Below are positions 29,571 to 38,899 of a stretch of 64,000 nt of DNA, piece after piece. The stretch covers positions 310,001-374,000 of the forward strand of contig VRVR01000007.1 in NCBI GenBank assembly GCA_009859145.1, given 5' to 3'. The notes beneath the pieces were generated by a model. The model was not told the DNA's origin. It saw only the letters and a list, made by a program, of their open reading frames with translations, and searched no databases. The number at the start of each line of letters is the position of its first letter. The first letter of the stretch is position 1. A program made the position numbers and the translations under genes. Source of the DNA: Andalucia godoyi (lineage: Eukaryota > Discoba > Jakobea > Jakobida > Andaluciidae).

Positions 29571-30593
29571 CTAGTCGCTATGAAACGATTCCGAACTAGA
29601 GCGAAGATGCGCCCTTCGCTCCCGTGCCCTGTGCCTCTTCGTGATGACATTATCGATCAAAAAGCGGAACACACGTCCAACGATGACACCAACGGGGGCC
29701 AAGACGATGTCGGACAAGAGCGAAGGTCTCGGCGTGCTTCCGGCCGTGATTGCAATCGCAAGACGAGTACCTGGATCTGCGCTGATGTGATACGTACTGA
29801 GTGCAAGTTGGTCCACAATCGACTTTGCAACGTATTCGGGATCCAGCGGCTTTCCACCCCACGAAGAAATTTCCGCACACTCCTCTGGCTTTGTTTTGTT
29901 TTCCTGATGGTATCCCGGTGTGTCTGTATCCGGTGGATACACAATGGAAACCTGCACATTGTTGGGCTTCAATTCGTTTCGGAGCACCTCTGCCAGCCCG
30001 CGAACGGCAAACTTTGCGGGCGAGTACGTCGAGAACCCACAGAACGACAGCATTCCGGCTGTTGATGAGAAAAAGACGAGATGCATGTTCTGATTTGCCC
30101 ATTCCTTTGCACGCAGTGACTTGATCTTCATATCCACAAATGCCTTTGCGACGTGCAGCGATCCAAAGTAGTCCAACTGCATGGTCTTCTGATGCACAGA
30201 GAGATCCTGGTCAGCAAAATAGCCTGGGTAAGAAAGCCCTGCACTCATAATGATGTACGTCGGAAGCCCAAGTGCATTGCACGAAGCCGCTGCAGCAGCC
30301 TTGACCTCCTCAAAGTCACACACGTCGACAGACACCACAGACACTTTCTGCCGAGTCCGGTCCACAATCTTGTCAATCACTTCGCTGCGAGCCTCTTCCA
30401 ATCGTTCCTTGTTTCGTGCAGCCAGCGTAATCGAAGCGCCGCGTCGCGCAAGCTCAATTGCCACTGCCTTTCCAATCCCAGACGACCCTCCAGACACGAA
30501 CACATGCACGCCCTGGAACGACGCTCGTTGCTTAAACGGCCGGAAGTACCAAAACAAGAACGAAATCGCACCAACAAGAGATAACAGCAGCAT
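29571..30593 (-). CDS. KDSR: 3-ketodihydrosphingosine reductase
   Basis: This short-chain dehydrogenase reduces 3-ketosphinganine to sphinganine with NADPH, step two of sphingolipid synthesis at the ER. The 340 residues start with a membrane anchor (2-18), then the nucleotide motif SGGSSGIG (34-41), Ser176/177 in FFSSTAG, and the catalytic pair Tyr190 and Lys194 (YSPAK). The segment VYPPDTDTPG followed by ENKTKPEE is diagnostic for KDSR/Tsc10 and separates it from other SDRs. A second hydrophobic stretch (LLSDIVLAPVGVIVGRVF) near the C-terminus also fits the family. ATG 30593 is used; the few codons upstream lack an ATG. The ATG follows GAAAAGGAG. Confidence 0.92.
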   Translation of the reverse strand: MLLLSLVGAISFLFWYFRPFKQRASFQGVHVFVSGGSSGIGKAVAIELARRGASITLAARNKERLEEARSEVIDKIVDRTRQKVSVVSVDVCDFEEVKAAAAASCNALGLPTYIIMSAGLSYPGYFADQDLSVHQKTMQLDYFGSLHVAKAFVDMKIKSLRAKEWANQNMHLVFFSSTAGMLSFCGFSTYSPAKFAVRGLAEVLRNELKPNNVQVSIVYPPDTDTPGYHQENKTKPEECAEISSWGGKPLDPEYVAKSIVDQLALSTYHISADPGTRLAIAITAGSTPRPSLLSDIVLAPVGVIVGRVFRFLIDNVITKRHRARERRAHLRSSSESFHSD

Positions 30594-31063
30594 CTCCTTT
30601 TCTAACCGAATCGCTGTAATTTTCACAAGTCGCCCCCTGTCTTCACCGCTTAACGTTTTATTAAAATATAAATATTAATTTACATCAATTATTAAAATAT
30701 ATACACGTACAGAAAATCCAAACCAGAAGAAAAATTTCAATTAAAAGTGAAACGACGAAAAGCAAAGTGGACCGTCTTGCATGTCTACAGCAGGTGCAGA
30801 GAGCACTTGTCTTTTTTTCCCTCTTCCGGCGTTTAAAATGCCTGGAAACAAAAAGCACCCTCGATTCGTCCTTCATTTGTCGGGGAAATCGGGAATTTCC
30901 AAAATACTACTGCCAAAAAAACGAACGTTGGATATGCTGCAGAACGGACATCCCGATTTAAAAAGAAGCTTGTTTTTATTAAGAAGAAAGGGGGGAAAAG
31001 GAAAGAAAGAAAGAAAGAAAGAAAGAACATCAACACAACGCACGCGCACGCGCAGACAGAGGA
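30594..31063. other. Divergent promoter region with GAAA repeat
   Basis: AT-rich sequence lies near 30655-30710, and a (GAAA)n tract at about 31004-31026 sits 40 bp before the RING gene start. No gene was seen. Confidence 0.7.
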
Positions 31064-32377
31064 ATGGGTAGTGTAGCAAAACTTGGCGCGAAGAAGCCGC
31101 CAACTCCACCTTTGTTGGTGGTGGATTCAAGAAGAGCGGCATCGTCATCAACTCTATCACGGTACGACGCAATCTCGACTGCCGACCACCCACAATCGAT
31201 GACTCGGTCCAATATGGCTCGACCGCCGCTATTGGCCGCTGGAGTTCGCAAGCCCTTGCCAAAACAGACTCTAAGCGACAAGCAACCGAGACCTTCTGGA
31301 ATGGTCCTTTTTCAATATCCGGTCCAAGAACCGTCACCAACTTTGTCCACACACACATCGGAAGCATCTTCGTTATTGTTATCCTCTTCATCATCGTCGT
31401 CGTCTTCACTGTCTGTGTTGAGACCGAGATCCGCCTCTGCGAAAAAATCCAATCGCGACCCCACATCGGTTCGAAAGCCAGTTGCGGCTGCTCCCCGGGA
31501 GACGACTGCTTCTATCAAACGCAAGGAGGCTGCAATGGCACGACTTGCGGCATTTTCATCATCATCGAGCAGCAATTTATCTTCTGGAGTTTCTGGTGGC
31601 GATTTGGACACGGATGGTGCTCCGAAGATTCGAGAAGAAGTGTTGTACAGATCGCCATCATCAGGTTCACAAGGACAAGGTCGGAATAGAGCGTATACGA
31701 ACCCGGATCAACGCCCGCTCCCACGCCCGCGCCCGATGGCAACCGAAGGGAACGCAGCTCGGTTGCGGATGCTGTATGAATCGATGATGGACTCGCAGCG
31801 CAATCATTCAGATGACTTGGAGGGAATTATCCAAGCATCGTCCATCTCGGCGCTAGAACTGCAGAACCAAGAAGAGCACGAGTTGGCAGTTGCGATGGCC
31901 ATGTCGCTTGCAACAGCCGCCGGTCATGTGCCAAGTTATCAGCATCTGCATGGGCATCACGGTCCGTATAGTGAAGATCGATCGACCGCAGGATACTGGA
32001 CAGAAGATGGCATAGAGGTCATTGACGGGTCGCGCAGTCCGGTTGCGGGCTTCGATGGTCAAGCTGCGCGAGTACTGGATGCGCCAGGCGAGTACGAGTC
32101 GTTGCTGCAGCTTGAGGATGTGAAGCAAGGGCTACGACCCGAGCGAATTGATCAGTTTCCGATTGGAATTGTAGGAGAAACGCTGGCGCTGGATAAGATC
32201 CGAGGTGGGGAAGAGCTCGGTGCTTGCTGTGTTTGCATGGAGGAGTTCAAAGCCGGAGATGTAGTGCGCCAGCTCCCCTGTGGACACTGGGAGTTCTGCA
32301 TGGACTGCATTGACAAGTGGTTCGAAGAGAACAAGAAGTGCCCTATCTGCAAGCACTGGTGCGACGAGTCCGAGTAA
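31064..32377 (+). CDS. UIM + RING finger E3 ubiquitin ligase-like protein
   Basis: The first about 240 of 437 residues are disordered and Ser/Pro/Arg-rich. A ubiquitin-interacting motif follows (EEHELAVAMAMSLATA, about 268-283), and a RING finger ends the protein (CCVCMEEF, LPCGHWEFCMDCI, CPICKHW, about 387-431). RING proteins hand ubiquitin from an E2 to substrates; the UIM suggests binding of ubiquitinated targets. The RING is slightly unusual: three residues separate the CGH histidine from the next cysteine instead of the usual two. The start ATG follows a purine-rich leader (CAGACAGAGGA). Substrate and partners are unknown. Confidence 0.85.
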   Translation: MGSVAKLGAKKPPTPPLLVVDSRRAASSSTLSRYDAISTADHPQSMTRSNMARPPLLAAGVRKPLPKQTLSDKQPRPSGMVLFQYPVQEPSPTLSTHTSEASSLLLSSSSSSSSSLSVLRPRSASAKKSNRDPTSVRKPVAAAPRETTASIKRKEAAMARLAAFSSSSSSNLSSGVSGGDLDTDGAPKIREEVLYRSPSSGSQGQGRNRAYTNPDQRPLPRPRPMATEGNAARLRMLYESMMDSQRNHSDDLEGIIQASSISALELQNQEEHELAVAMAMSLATAAGHVPSYQHLHGHHGPYSEDRSTAGYWTEDGIEVIDGSRSPVAGFDGQAARVLDAPGEYESLLQLEDVKQGLRPERIDQFPIGIVGETLALDKIRGGEELGACCVCMEEFKAGDVVRQLPCGHWEFCMDCIDKWFEENKKCPICKHWCDESE

Positions 32378-32792
32378 CCGGCCTTGGACTGTGCCGGCGG
32401 GAAAATGTGACCACCTGCTGTAATAAAAGACCACCATTTTTATGAATACACAAAAAAAAAAAGCGGCCGAGGTTACACAATGTAATTGGAGTGAGGTGCT
32501 GATGTCAGAGCTGTCAGTCTATCAGCGCATTGGGTATATTTTGTCCCCGCAGTCCCTTTTTTGCTGTCAGAGGTTCGAATGGGCTCTTCCATACTTGCAT
32601 CAGGTTTTTTCACCTCTCCTTCTTTCCTCTCTCCTTTTCGATTCTTTGAGTGGCTTCTTTTTCATTTTCCTTTCTTCCTCAATCACCCGCCTGTTCACTT
32701 TTTTATAATAATTTTCTCCCCCGCCACCTTTCTTACTTCTTTGCATATTGTTATTGTTTTCGCATCTGGAGACCCAGTGAGTTGGAGCAAGA
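32378..32792. other. Intergenic: pyrimidine-rich promoter flank
   Basis: A C/T-rich segment (32610-32740) lies upstream of the adaptin gene. GGTTCGAATGG at about 32571 looks like a tRNA T-loop but has no matching stems. No gene was seen. Confidence 0.65.
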
Positions 32793-35700
32793 ATGAGCAA
32801 TCTCGAGATGCGTGGTTTGACGATGTTCATTTCGGACATTCGAAACTGCCGAACAAAGGATCTTGAACAGAAGCGTATCAACAAGGAGCTTGCGAAAGTG
32901 CGCCAGAAGTTCAAGGAGGACACCAAGATGACTGGATATGACCGCAAAAAGTACATTGCCAAGCTACTGTATATTTTCATGCTTGGCTACAATGTGGATT
33001 TTGGCCATATCGAGGCGGTTCGTCTGCTTTCGTCTGACAAGTATTCTGAGAAGCACCTAGGATACCTTGCTTGCACGCTGCTTCTTGATGAAACCCACGA
33101 GTTGCTGACTCTGATCATCAACTCTGTTGCGCAGGACTTGCTGTCCAACAATGAAAACTTCCAGTGCCTTGCCCTGACTGCGATTGCAAATGTCGGCGGA
33201 AAGCAGTTTGCCGAAGCCCTGTGTGGCGAGGTCATCAAGGTGCTTACGGAGCGTGAGACCAAGACACCTGCTGTCAAGAAGGCGGCGCTGACGCTGCTTC
33301 GACTGTACCGAAAGTACCCCGAAGTGTTCCCTCCTGATGAATGGTGCCAGAAAGTTGTCGGACTGTTGGACCGTCCAGATCTTGGTGTACTGACTTCCGT
33401 CGCTTCTTTGCTGGTCGGTCTCGTTTCCGACCATCCTGATGCGTATGAGGGCGCGGTTCCCCGTTCTGTCCGCGTGTTGGTCAAGATTGTGTTGCAGAAG
33501 GACTATTCCTCCGATTACGTATACTATGGAGTGCCTACTCCTTGGCTCCAGGTCAAGCTTCTTCGCTTGCTGCAGTACTATCCGCCCCCTGCCGATCAGA
33601 CTCTCCAGGCACGAATCAACGAGGTCTTGACCCGCATCATTGGCGGCTCTGAAATTGTTCCCAAGGCACCGAACAAAACGAATGCAATCCATGCAGTCCT
33701 GTACGAGGCCATTGCCCTTGTTATTGCGTACAACAACAACCCCGAGCTGCTTACACAGGCTGTCACCATCTTGTCACGCTATCTCGTTGTCAAGGACGCC
33801 AACCTCAAGTATCTCGCTCTCGAGTCGCTCGCCCGCGTTGCCACCCACGAAGCAATGAAGAAGCAGCAAGAAACAGTCGTTGCGTCTCTCAAGGATGCGG
33901 ACATTTCCATTCGCCGCCGTGCGCTCGAGGTTCTGTACTGTCTTTGCGATGCCTCCAATGCAGAGGATATTGTTCGCGAGTTGCTGGAGTATCTGCAGGT
34001 TGCAGATTTTGCGATCCGCGAAGATCTAGTGTTGCGTATTGCGCTGCTTGCAGAAAAGTTTGCTCCGTCCCCCGGTTGGTTCCTGGACACCTGCATGAAG
34101 CTTTTGCACACTGCCGGTGACTATGTAACAGACGATGTGTGGTTCCGCGTCGCCCAGATTGTGACAAACACTCCGGATATCCATGCGTATGCAGCAGAGC
34201 AGGTTTTGAAGGAGGTTCGCAACCCTGCTGCCCACGAAACCGCCATCAAGATTGGAGCGTACATTCTTGGAGAGTACGGTCGCAGCCTTGACGTCTCTGG
34301 TGCGGACGTTTTTGATGCGCTGCATGCCAAGTACGTCACGGTTTCGGCGAAGACGCAGGCCCTTTTGCTGAATTCCTATGTGAAACTGCGTGCATCTTTC
34401 GCGTCTGATGGAGCACTTCGGGATCGTGTTTCCCGCGTCTTCACGCAGATGCAGTCGTCCATGGATCCAGAAGTTCAGCAGCGTGCATGCGAGTACTCGT
34501 ACATGCTGGAAGCTGGCCAGGGCTTCTATGCGTCTGTCCTGGAGGAACTTCCCGCTTTCCCAGAACGTGAGTCGTCCATCCTTCGTCAGCTGAAGCAGAA
34601 AGAACAAGACACCGTCGACAAGTCTGTGTGGACCAAGAAGCAAGAACAGGAGAATGCAGCCGGTGAGGAAGGCGAGCAGCAAGAAGAGCAGCAACCAGAG
34701 GTAGAGCGCGCTGCTCCTCTCCGTTCTGCGAGCCAACAGCAGCAGAAGAAGTCCGAGCCCCTTGATTCGCTTTTGGATCTTGGAAACTCGGAACCGATTT
34801 CGTCCTCGGGATCTAAGAGCTCCGGCAACGCGGGCGACATCCTGGATCTTCTCTCTGGCCCCTCCGCCGCACCTTCACACTCGGCATCGTCCTCTTCTTC
34901 TGGAGGACTTTCTGCGGCTTCCCTGTTCGGCGGCCCGGTTGCTGCCCAATCGGCACAACATGCGGCGCCTGCCCCGTCTGCTCTTGACGACATCTTTGGA
35001 GGCCCCGTCAACGTATCGACTGCAGCGTCTGCCTCCTCAGTCGACATCAACACTGTGGGATCGAACAACTGCAACGTCTCTCCGGAAGCCATCAAGGCCT
35101 CCGCCCGCAATTTGGCGATCCAGGACCGTGGCGTGCTCTTTGAGGACGAGCGTGTTCAGGTTGGCTGCGTTGCCCAGTTTGCCGGAGCTGCTGCTCAAGT
35201 CGGTCTGTTCTTTGGAAACAAGGCTTCCGCTCCTCTTACGCAACTCAGCATTCAAGTGCACAGCAGTGATCCGAATGCTCTCCGCATCCAGACCTCTGCA
35301 CTGCCACCAATGGTCACTCCGCGCCAGCAAGCTCAGGCGACTGTGCAGGCCCAGATGTCCGCACCATTCGAGGAGGCACCGCACGCAGTCATTTCATACA
35401 ACCTAGGTGCGCAAAGTTTCACCGCGGTTGTCAGCTTGCCGATCTTGGTTACAAAGTTCTTCGCTCCGATGCAGGCTGCAAACTCGGAACAGTTTTTCGG
35501 GCGGTGGCGATCCATCGTTGGTGATGGAACCGAGCAGCAGGAAGCATTCAAGTCTTCCCGACCGGTTGATGTCCAGAATGTGCAGAGAATCCTCGGAAAC
35601 GGACTCCGCTTCTCGACGCTCTCTGGAATTGACCCGAATCCCGCCAATGCAGTTGCTGCTGCGTCCTATGGACAAGTTCCGGTTATGGTCCGTGTGGAGA

Positions 35701-35798
35701 CGAATGCGCAGTCGAATGCGTACCGTGTGACCGTCCGTGCGTCCTCCGCCCCTCTCGCCAGAGCGACTCTGCAGATTGTGAAGGCACAACTTGCGTAA
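32793..35798 (+). CDS. AP2A: AP-2 complex subunit alpha (alpha-adaptin)
   Basis: This is the large subunit of the AP-2 clathrin adaptor, which binds PtdIns(4,5)P2 and dileucine cargo in endocytosis at the plasma membrane. The 1001 residues contain the trunk (about 1-600) beginning MRGLTMFISDIRNCRTK, with INKELAKVRQKFK and GYNVDFGHIEAV, an almost textbook alpha-adaptin N-terminus. A flexible hinge (about 610-755) is rich in Q, E, S and A, then the alpha ear: beta sandwich to about 880 and platform (KFFAPMQAANSEQFFGRW) to the end. Length and order match animal and plant alpha-adaptins. The basic N-terminal lipid site is visible. Clathrin-box motifs in the hinge were not obvious. Confidence 0.96.
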   Translation: MSNLEMRGLTMFISDIRNCRTKDLEQKRINKELAKVRQKFKEDTKMTGYDRKKYIAKLLYIFMLGYNVDFGHIEAVRLLSSDKYSEKHLGYLACTLLLDETHELLTLIINSVAQDLLSNNENFQCLALTAIANVGGKQFAEALCGEVIKVLTERETKTPAVKKAALTLLRLYRKYPEVFPPDEWCQKVVGLLDRPDLGVLTSVASLLVGLVSDHPDAYEGAVPRSVRVLVKIVLQKDYSSDYVYYGVPTPWLQVKLLRLLQYYPPPADQTLQARINEVLTRIIGGSEIVPKAPNKTNAIHAVLYEAIALVIAYNNNPELLTQAVTILSRYLVVKDANLKYLALESLARVATHEAMKKQQETVVASLKDADISIRRRALEVLYCLCDASNAEDIVRELLEYLQVADFAIREDLVLRIALLAEKFAPSPGWFLDTCMKLLHTAGDYVTDDVWFRVAQIVTNTPDIHAYAAEQVLKEVRNPAAHETAIKIGAYILGEYGRSLDVSGADVFDALHAKYVTVSAKTQALLLNSYVKLRASFASDGALRDRVSRVFTQMQSSMDPEVQQRACEYSYMLEAGQGFYASVLEELPAFPERESSILRQLKQKEQDTVDKSVWTKKQEQENAAGEEGEQQEEQQPEVERAAPLRSASQQQQKKSEPLDSLLDLGNSEPISSSGSKSSGNAGDILDLLSGPSAAPSHSASSSSSGGLSAASLFGGPVAAQSAQHAAPAPSALDDIFGGPVNVSTAASASSVDINTVGSNNCNVSPEAIKASARNLAIQDRGVLFEDERVQVGCVAQFAGAAAQVGLFFGNKASAPLTQLSIQVHSSDPNALRIQTSALPPMVTPRQQAQATVQAQMSAPFEEAPHAVISYNLGAQSFTAVVSLPILVTKFFAPMQAANSEQFFGRWRSIVGDGTEQQEAFKSSRPVDVQNVQRILGNGLRFSTLSGIDPNPANAVAAASYGQVPVMVRVETNAQSNAYRVTVRASSAPLARATLQIVKAQLA

Positions 35799-36197
35799 GC
35801 AGCATCACAACCACGTACGGAAGATCGGTTGTTGGCCATGCTGTGTTTTGATGATTTTTTCTTCTTCTTTGATTTGAGGTTGTGGGTGCGGAACAACATG
35901 GAAGTATGTGGAGTAAAACTGGTTTTCTGAGTTTTTTTTTTTGTTTTCTTTTTTGCCCCCCAAAGGCTTTCCTCTTTGTGTTTGCGTGGTGGGTGGAGGT
36001 TTACGTAGTGGGCCCCGAAACAGAGTGTGGATGATCTTTGAATTAATTAATTAAAAATATATAAAAAGGCAAACTTTTGTGACCACGGCCAAACCCCTCT
36101 CCCTCTCTCTCCCATTTGTGCATCCCTGATGCTCCCTTATGCATGTGTGTGTTCGTTGCTGATCAAGTGGCCACTCCCGATATATTTGTATTTTCTT
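35799..36197. other. Convergent 3' region
   Basis: T-rich and A/T-rich sequence (35930-35955, 36038-36070) and a short CT tract near 36097-36112 lie between two convergent genes. No gene was seen. Confidence 0.65.
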
Positions 36198-37112
36198 TCA
36201 ATGGTTCAACGACCAGTCATAGTCCACATACTCGACGTTGAACGTTGCAAGCACCGTCCGATCTTCATGGAGCTCGCGTGCGCCCCAGTCCAGCACGCCT
36301 TCCAGGCCCCCAAAATCGGAGCCGTACCACTTGAAAATCATGCTCAGGCGGACCGTCTTGGCATCCTTGTCGACCAGAAAGGAGTTTGTGAAAAAGTTCG
36401 TGGAGGCCATAGAGAGTTGGTCCTCCAGCTGCTCTGCAGCGTAGAAGCGGATCGGAGGACAGCTTTTGGAACCGCAAACCAACGCGGTATGAATTCTTGG
36501 ATCCATGGTGTCCAAAGCATACGATTTCCGTGGATCGTCCTTGCAAAAGTACGCAACAGCCTTCTTCGACGCTGACGGATGAGGTCTGTTTGCTCTCAGG
36601 ATGCCGTGCTCAATGTCATCAGGCGTGAATGTCAGATCTCCAATGCGATACGCTATTCCCCGAAAGAACGTTGGTATTTCCAGCACCGTGTTTTTGATCT
36701 GGAGCGCAATGATCCCGTGCATGACGAGTACGTTGTACAGATTGAGGAAGAACGCAGTTCGCTCTTCTGTCGACGATCCACACTCTGCAGGACTTTTGAC
36801 ATGCGCCAGCTCCTGTGCAGTGCAAACCAGATCCGCGTACACATCCGAGGAAGCCAAGGAAGCATAGTCCACAACTCCTCTGTCTACATCAACAGCGGCT
36901 CCTTTGAGTTTATTGGTGAGACTCTTCAGTCGCTTTGCAATATCTGATCCCGAAACAGCAGCCTCGGACCCGCCTTGTTCAGCACTCTGCACCGTCTTTT
37001 GCGGCTCGTTCAGCACTTGCGGCGGATACCACGACTTTGGCGCAAACATTTTAAAAATTTCCTTTTTGGACTTTGCATTCTTCAGAATGTACTTTAATGT
37101 TTTCATCGACAT
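36198..37112 (-). CDS. DUF547 domain protein
   Basis: This 304-residue protein contains one DUF547 domain (about 85-270). The typical sequence blocks are present: ERTAFFLNLYNVLVMHG, IEHGILRANRPHP and the signature DPRIHTALVCGSKSCPP. DUF547 proteins occur in plants, protists and bacteria; the fold carries conserved His/Cys/Asn residues reminiscent of a cysteine-protease or transglutaminase-like site, but the activity is not established. Many plant members have N-terminal helical extensions; here the N-terminus is short and basic. No signal peptide or membrane helix is seen, so it is probably cytosolic. The domain call is firm and the role unknown. Confidence 0.88.
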   Translation of the reverse strand: MSMKTLKYILKNAKSKKEIFKMFAPKSWYPPQVLNEPQKTVQSAEQGGSEAAVSGSDIAKRLKSLTNKLKGAAVDVDRGVVDYASLASSDVYADLVCTAQELAHVKSPAECGSSTEERTAFFLNLYNVLVMHGIIALQIKNTVLEIPTFFRGIAYRIGDLTFTPDDIEHGILRANRPHPSASKKAVAYFCKDDPRKSYALDTMDPRIHTALVCGSKSCPPIRFYAAEQLEDQLSMASTNFFTNSFLVDKDAKTVRLSMIFKWYGSDFGGLEGVLDWGARELHEDRTVLATFNVEYVDYDWSLNH

Positions 37113-37317
37113 TCTCAGCCCAATTCATCACACGAGCACCCAAAAAATACACGTACAAAGAGACAGCACAAAAAAAAACACTGTACAGGAATAAAAACAA
37201 GAAGCGAAAGAGAAGACGGAAAATGATTGCTAAATAAACGATCAGCATGAAATCCAGCGGGAAATCCAGCGGGAAAAGAACCGAGATGCACACCTAATGA
37301 GCACTAACTGCTGCTGC

Positions 37318-38583
37318 CTATCTCTTCTTTTTCGACTCGGCTGCATTCCTGCCACCGGGTGTTTGTACGACTGGTGAAGGAGTGGCATCTACGACAGGAG
37401 GAATCATCTGGACGGTGGTTGGCGATCGGACGGCGAGTCTTGCGGCTCTCCGTTTCTTTGCGTCCTGGATTCTGCGCTTTAAGTGCCGCGTCCAAAAGAA
37501 CAAGACGACGGACGCAAAGAGTGCGCCGATGGCCAATGCTGTGTCGAGATGGTCGGAGAGAAAGTCTCCGATATCACCTCCGAACAACCTGCGAGACGCC
37601 AGCAAGCTTGCTGTGCGTTTTCTTTCTTGCTCGTAGTCGAGGGCTCGAAGACGAGGATCCGCCAGGAGATCTTCTTCTGAATACTCTGGGAAATGTTCCA
37701 TCTCCTCTGGAGAAAAGATCTCCTCTAGTGCTCCAAACGGGCCCAAGTACAAGTTGTCGATCAGCAGACCGGACTTTTCAAACGGGACTTCAATCTTCCA
37801 TTTCATAATCGACTGAGACTTCAGTCTGTACAACTGCTCCTTGGTCATGGCGCAGCCCGCAACGATCGTCTCCCTGCGCTGCGTTGCGTCCTGTGGTGTC
37901 CCTTCTGGAGTGTGTACGGAAGGTGCAGCGACTGTGATGAAGAGCGACCTGTCTCGATGGATAAGCACGGAGACCATGAAGAACCTCTGTGGATCGCCGC
38001 AATGCAGAGCATTCTCCGCAAAACAAACATCATCGCCAATCTGAAGAACCAGATCCGAACCACGAACCGCAAAATCCAGCATGGAGTCGTGTCGCTTCGT
38101 CATCAAGAATGACGCAAACCCATCCGTCAAGCACCCGCTTTGAAATATCACACCGATTGACATTCGAATCGTCGACTTGTCATTGAACACATCTGGCAGA
38201 TCGCTCACCATTTGGCCTATTCGTCGAACATCACCGCCACCATCACCAGCAGCAGCCGTTGTAACAGCGTTGTGAGAAGAAAAGAAATGCGACATCAGTA
38301 GCGGTTTTGACAAGTTTCCTTGAATCTGCACAAAATGTCCCTGGTTTTGCATAAGGATGAGCCCATAGTTGTCTCCTAGGGCATTTTTCGCCCGAGATCG
38401 TGCCCACTTCGATGACGTGGGGTGTTCCCATCCGCTCTCCTTGAGGGGCTTACTAAATGTTTCGCGTAGATGAATCGAATCACGAAATGAAGATTCACTC
38501 AATTGCACAAAGAAACAACCGATCCATAATACACAAGTAACGAAAGACAGAGTACAATAATAACTGTACACCGCTCCGGCCAT
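37318..38583 (-). CDS. Hypothetical single-pass membrane protein
   Basis: I do not recognise this 421-residue protein. It has an N-terminal signal peptide or anchor (about 5-28), a luminal beta-rich body (about 30-345) with a few Cys (GCLTDG, DDVCFAE, LHCGD), one membrane helix (TALAIGALFASVVLFFW, about 355-373), and a basic cytosolic tail (RHLKRRIQDAKKRRAARL) rich in Pro/Val. The basic residues right after the helix predict type I topology. Its ATG is preceded by a purine-rich leader. The body has some jelly-roll character, but I cannot support a lectin or other assignment. Confidence 0.6.
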   Translation of the reverse strand: MAGAVYSYYCTLSFVTCVLWIGCFFVQLSESSFRDSIHLRETFSKPLKESGWEHPTSSKWARSRAKNALGDNYGLILMQNQGHFVQIQGNLSKPLLMSHFFSSHNAVTTAAAGDGGGDVRRIGQMVSDLPDVFNDKSTIRMSIGVIFQSGCLTDGFASFLMTKRHDSMLDFAVRGSDLVLQIGDDVCFAENALHCGDPQRFFMVSVLIHRDRSLFITVAAPSVHTPEGTPQDATQRRETIVAGCAMTKEQLYRLKSQSIMKWKIEVPFEKSGLLIDNLYLGPFGALEEIFSPEEMEHFPEYSEEDLLADPRLRALDYEQERKRTASLLASRRLFGGDIGDFLSDHLDTALAIGALFASVVLFFWTRHLKRRIQDAKKRRAARLAVRSPTTVQMIPPVVDATPSPVVQTPGGRNAAESKKKR

Positions 38584-38899
38584 CTTTTTTCCTTCTTCCT
38601 CTTCTTATAATTCACTATTTTAGTTTTAAAAAATATCTTGAAATAATTGAAAACGATAATTGAGAGTCCAAATTTATGGAATAAAAATTTAAACCAACAT
38701 AACAGGTGGGGGCATGTACAGCAGTTGCAGAAAAGGTTGTGGAACTGCTGGAACGGTGCAGAAAACTGAACGTTTGGAGTATTTTTTATCCGTGTTTCGA
38801 TAGACGTCATACGAAGCGTGAGGAGTACGACACAGTGCTTAACAGAAAAAGTATTCAAAAAAGGGAGAAGGAAAAACAAGAAGGATCGTGGTAGAAAGA
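38584..38899. other. Divergent promoter region
   Basis: An A/T-rich core (38610-38700) lies between two genes read outward. Both starts are flanked by purine-rich sequence on their own coding strands. No other element was recognised. Confidence 0.6.
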
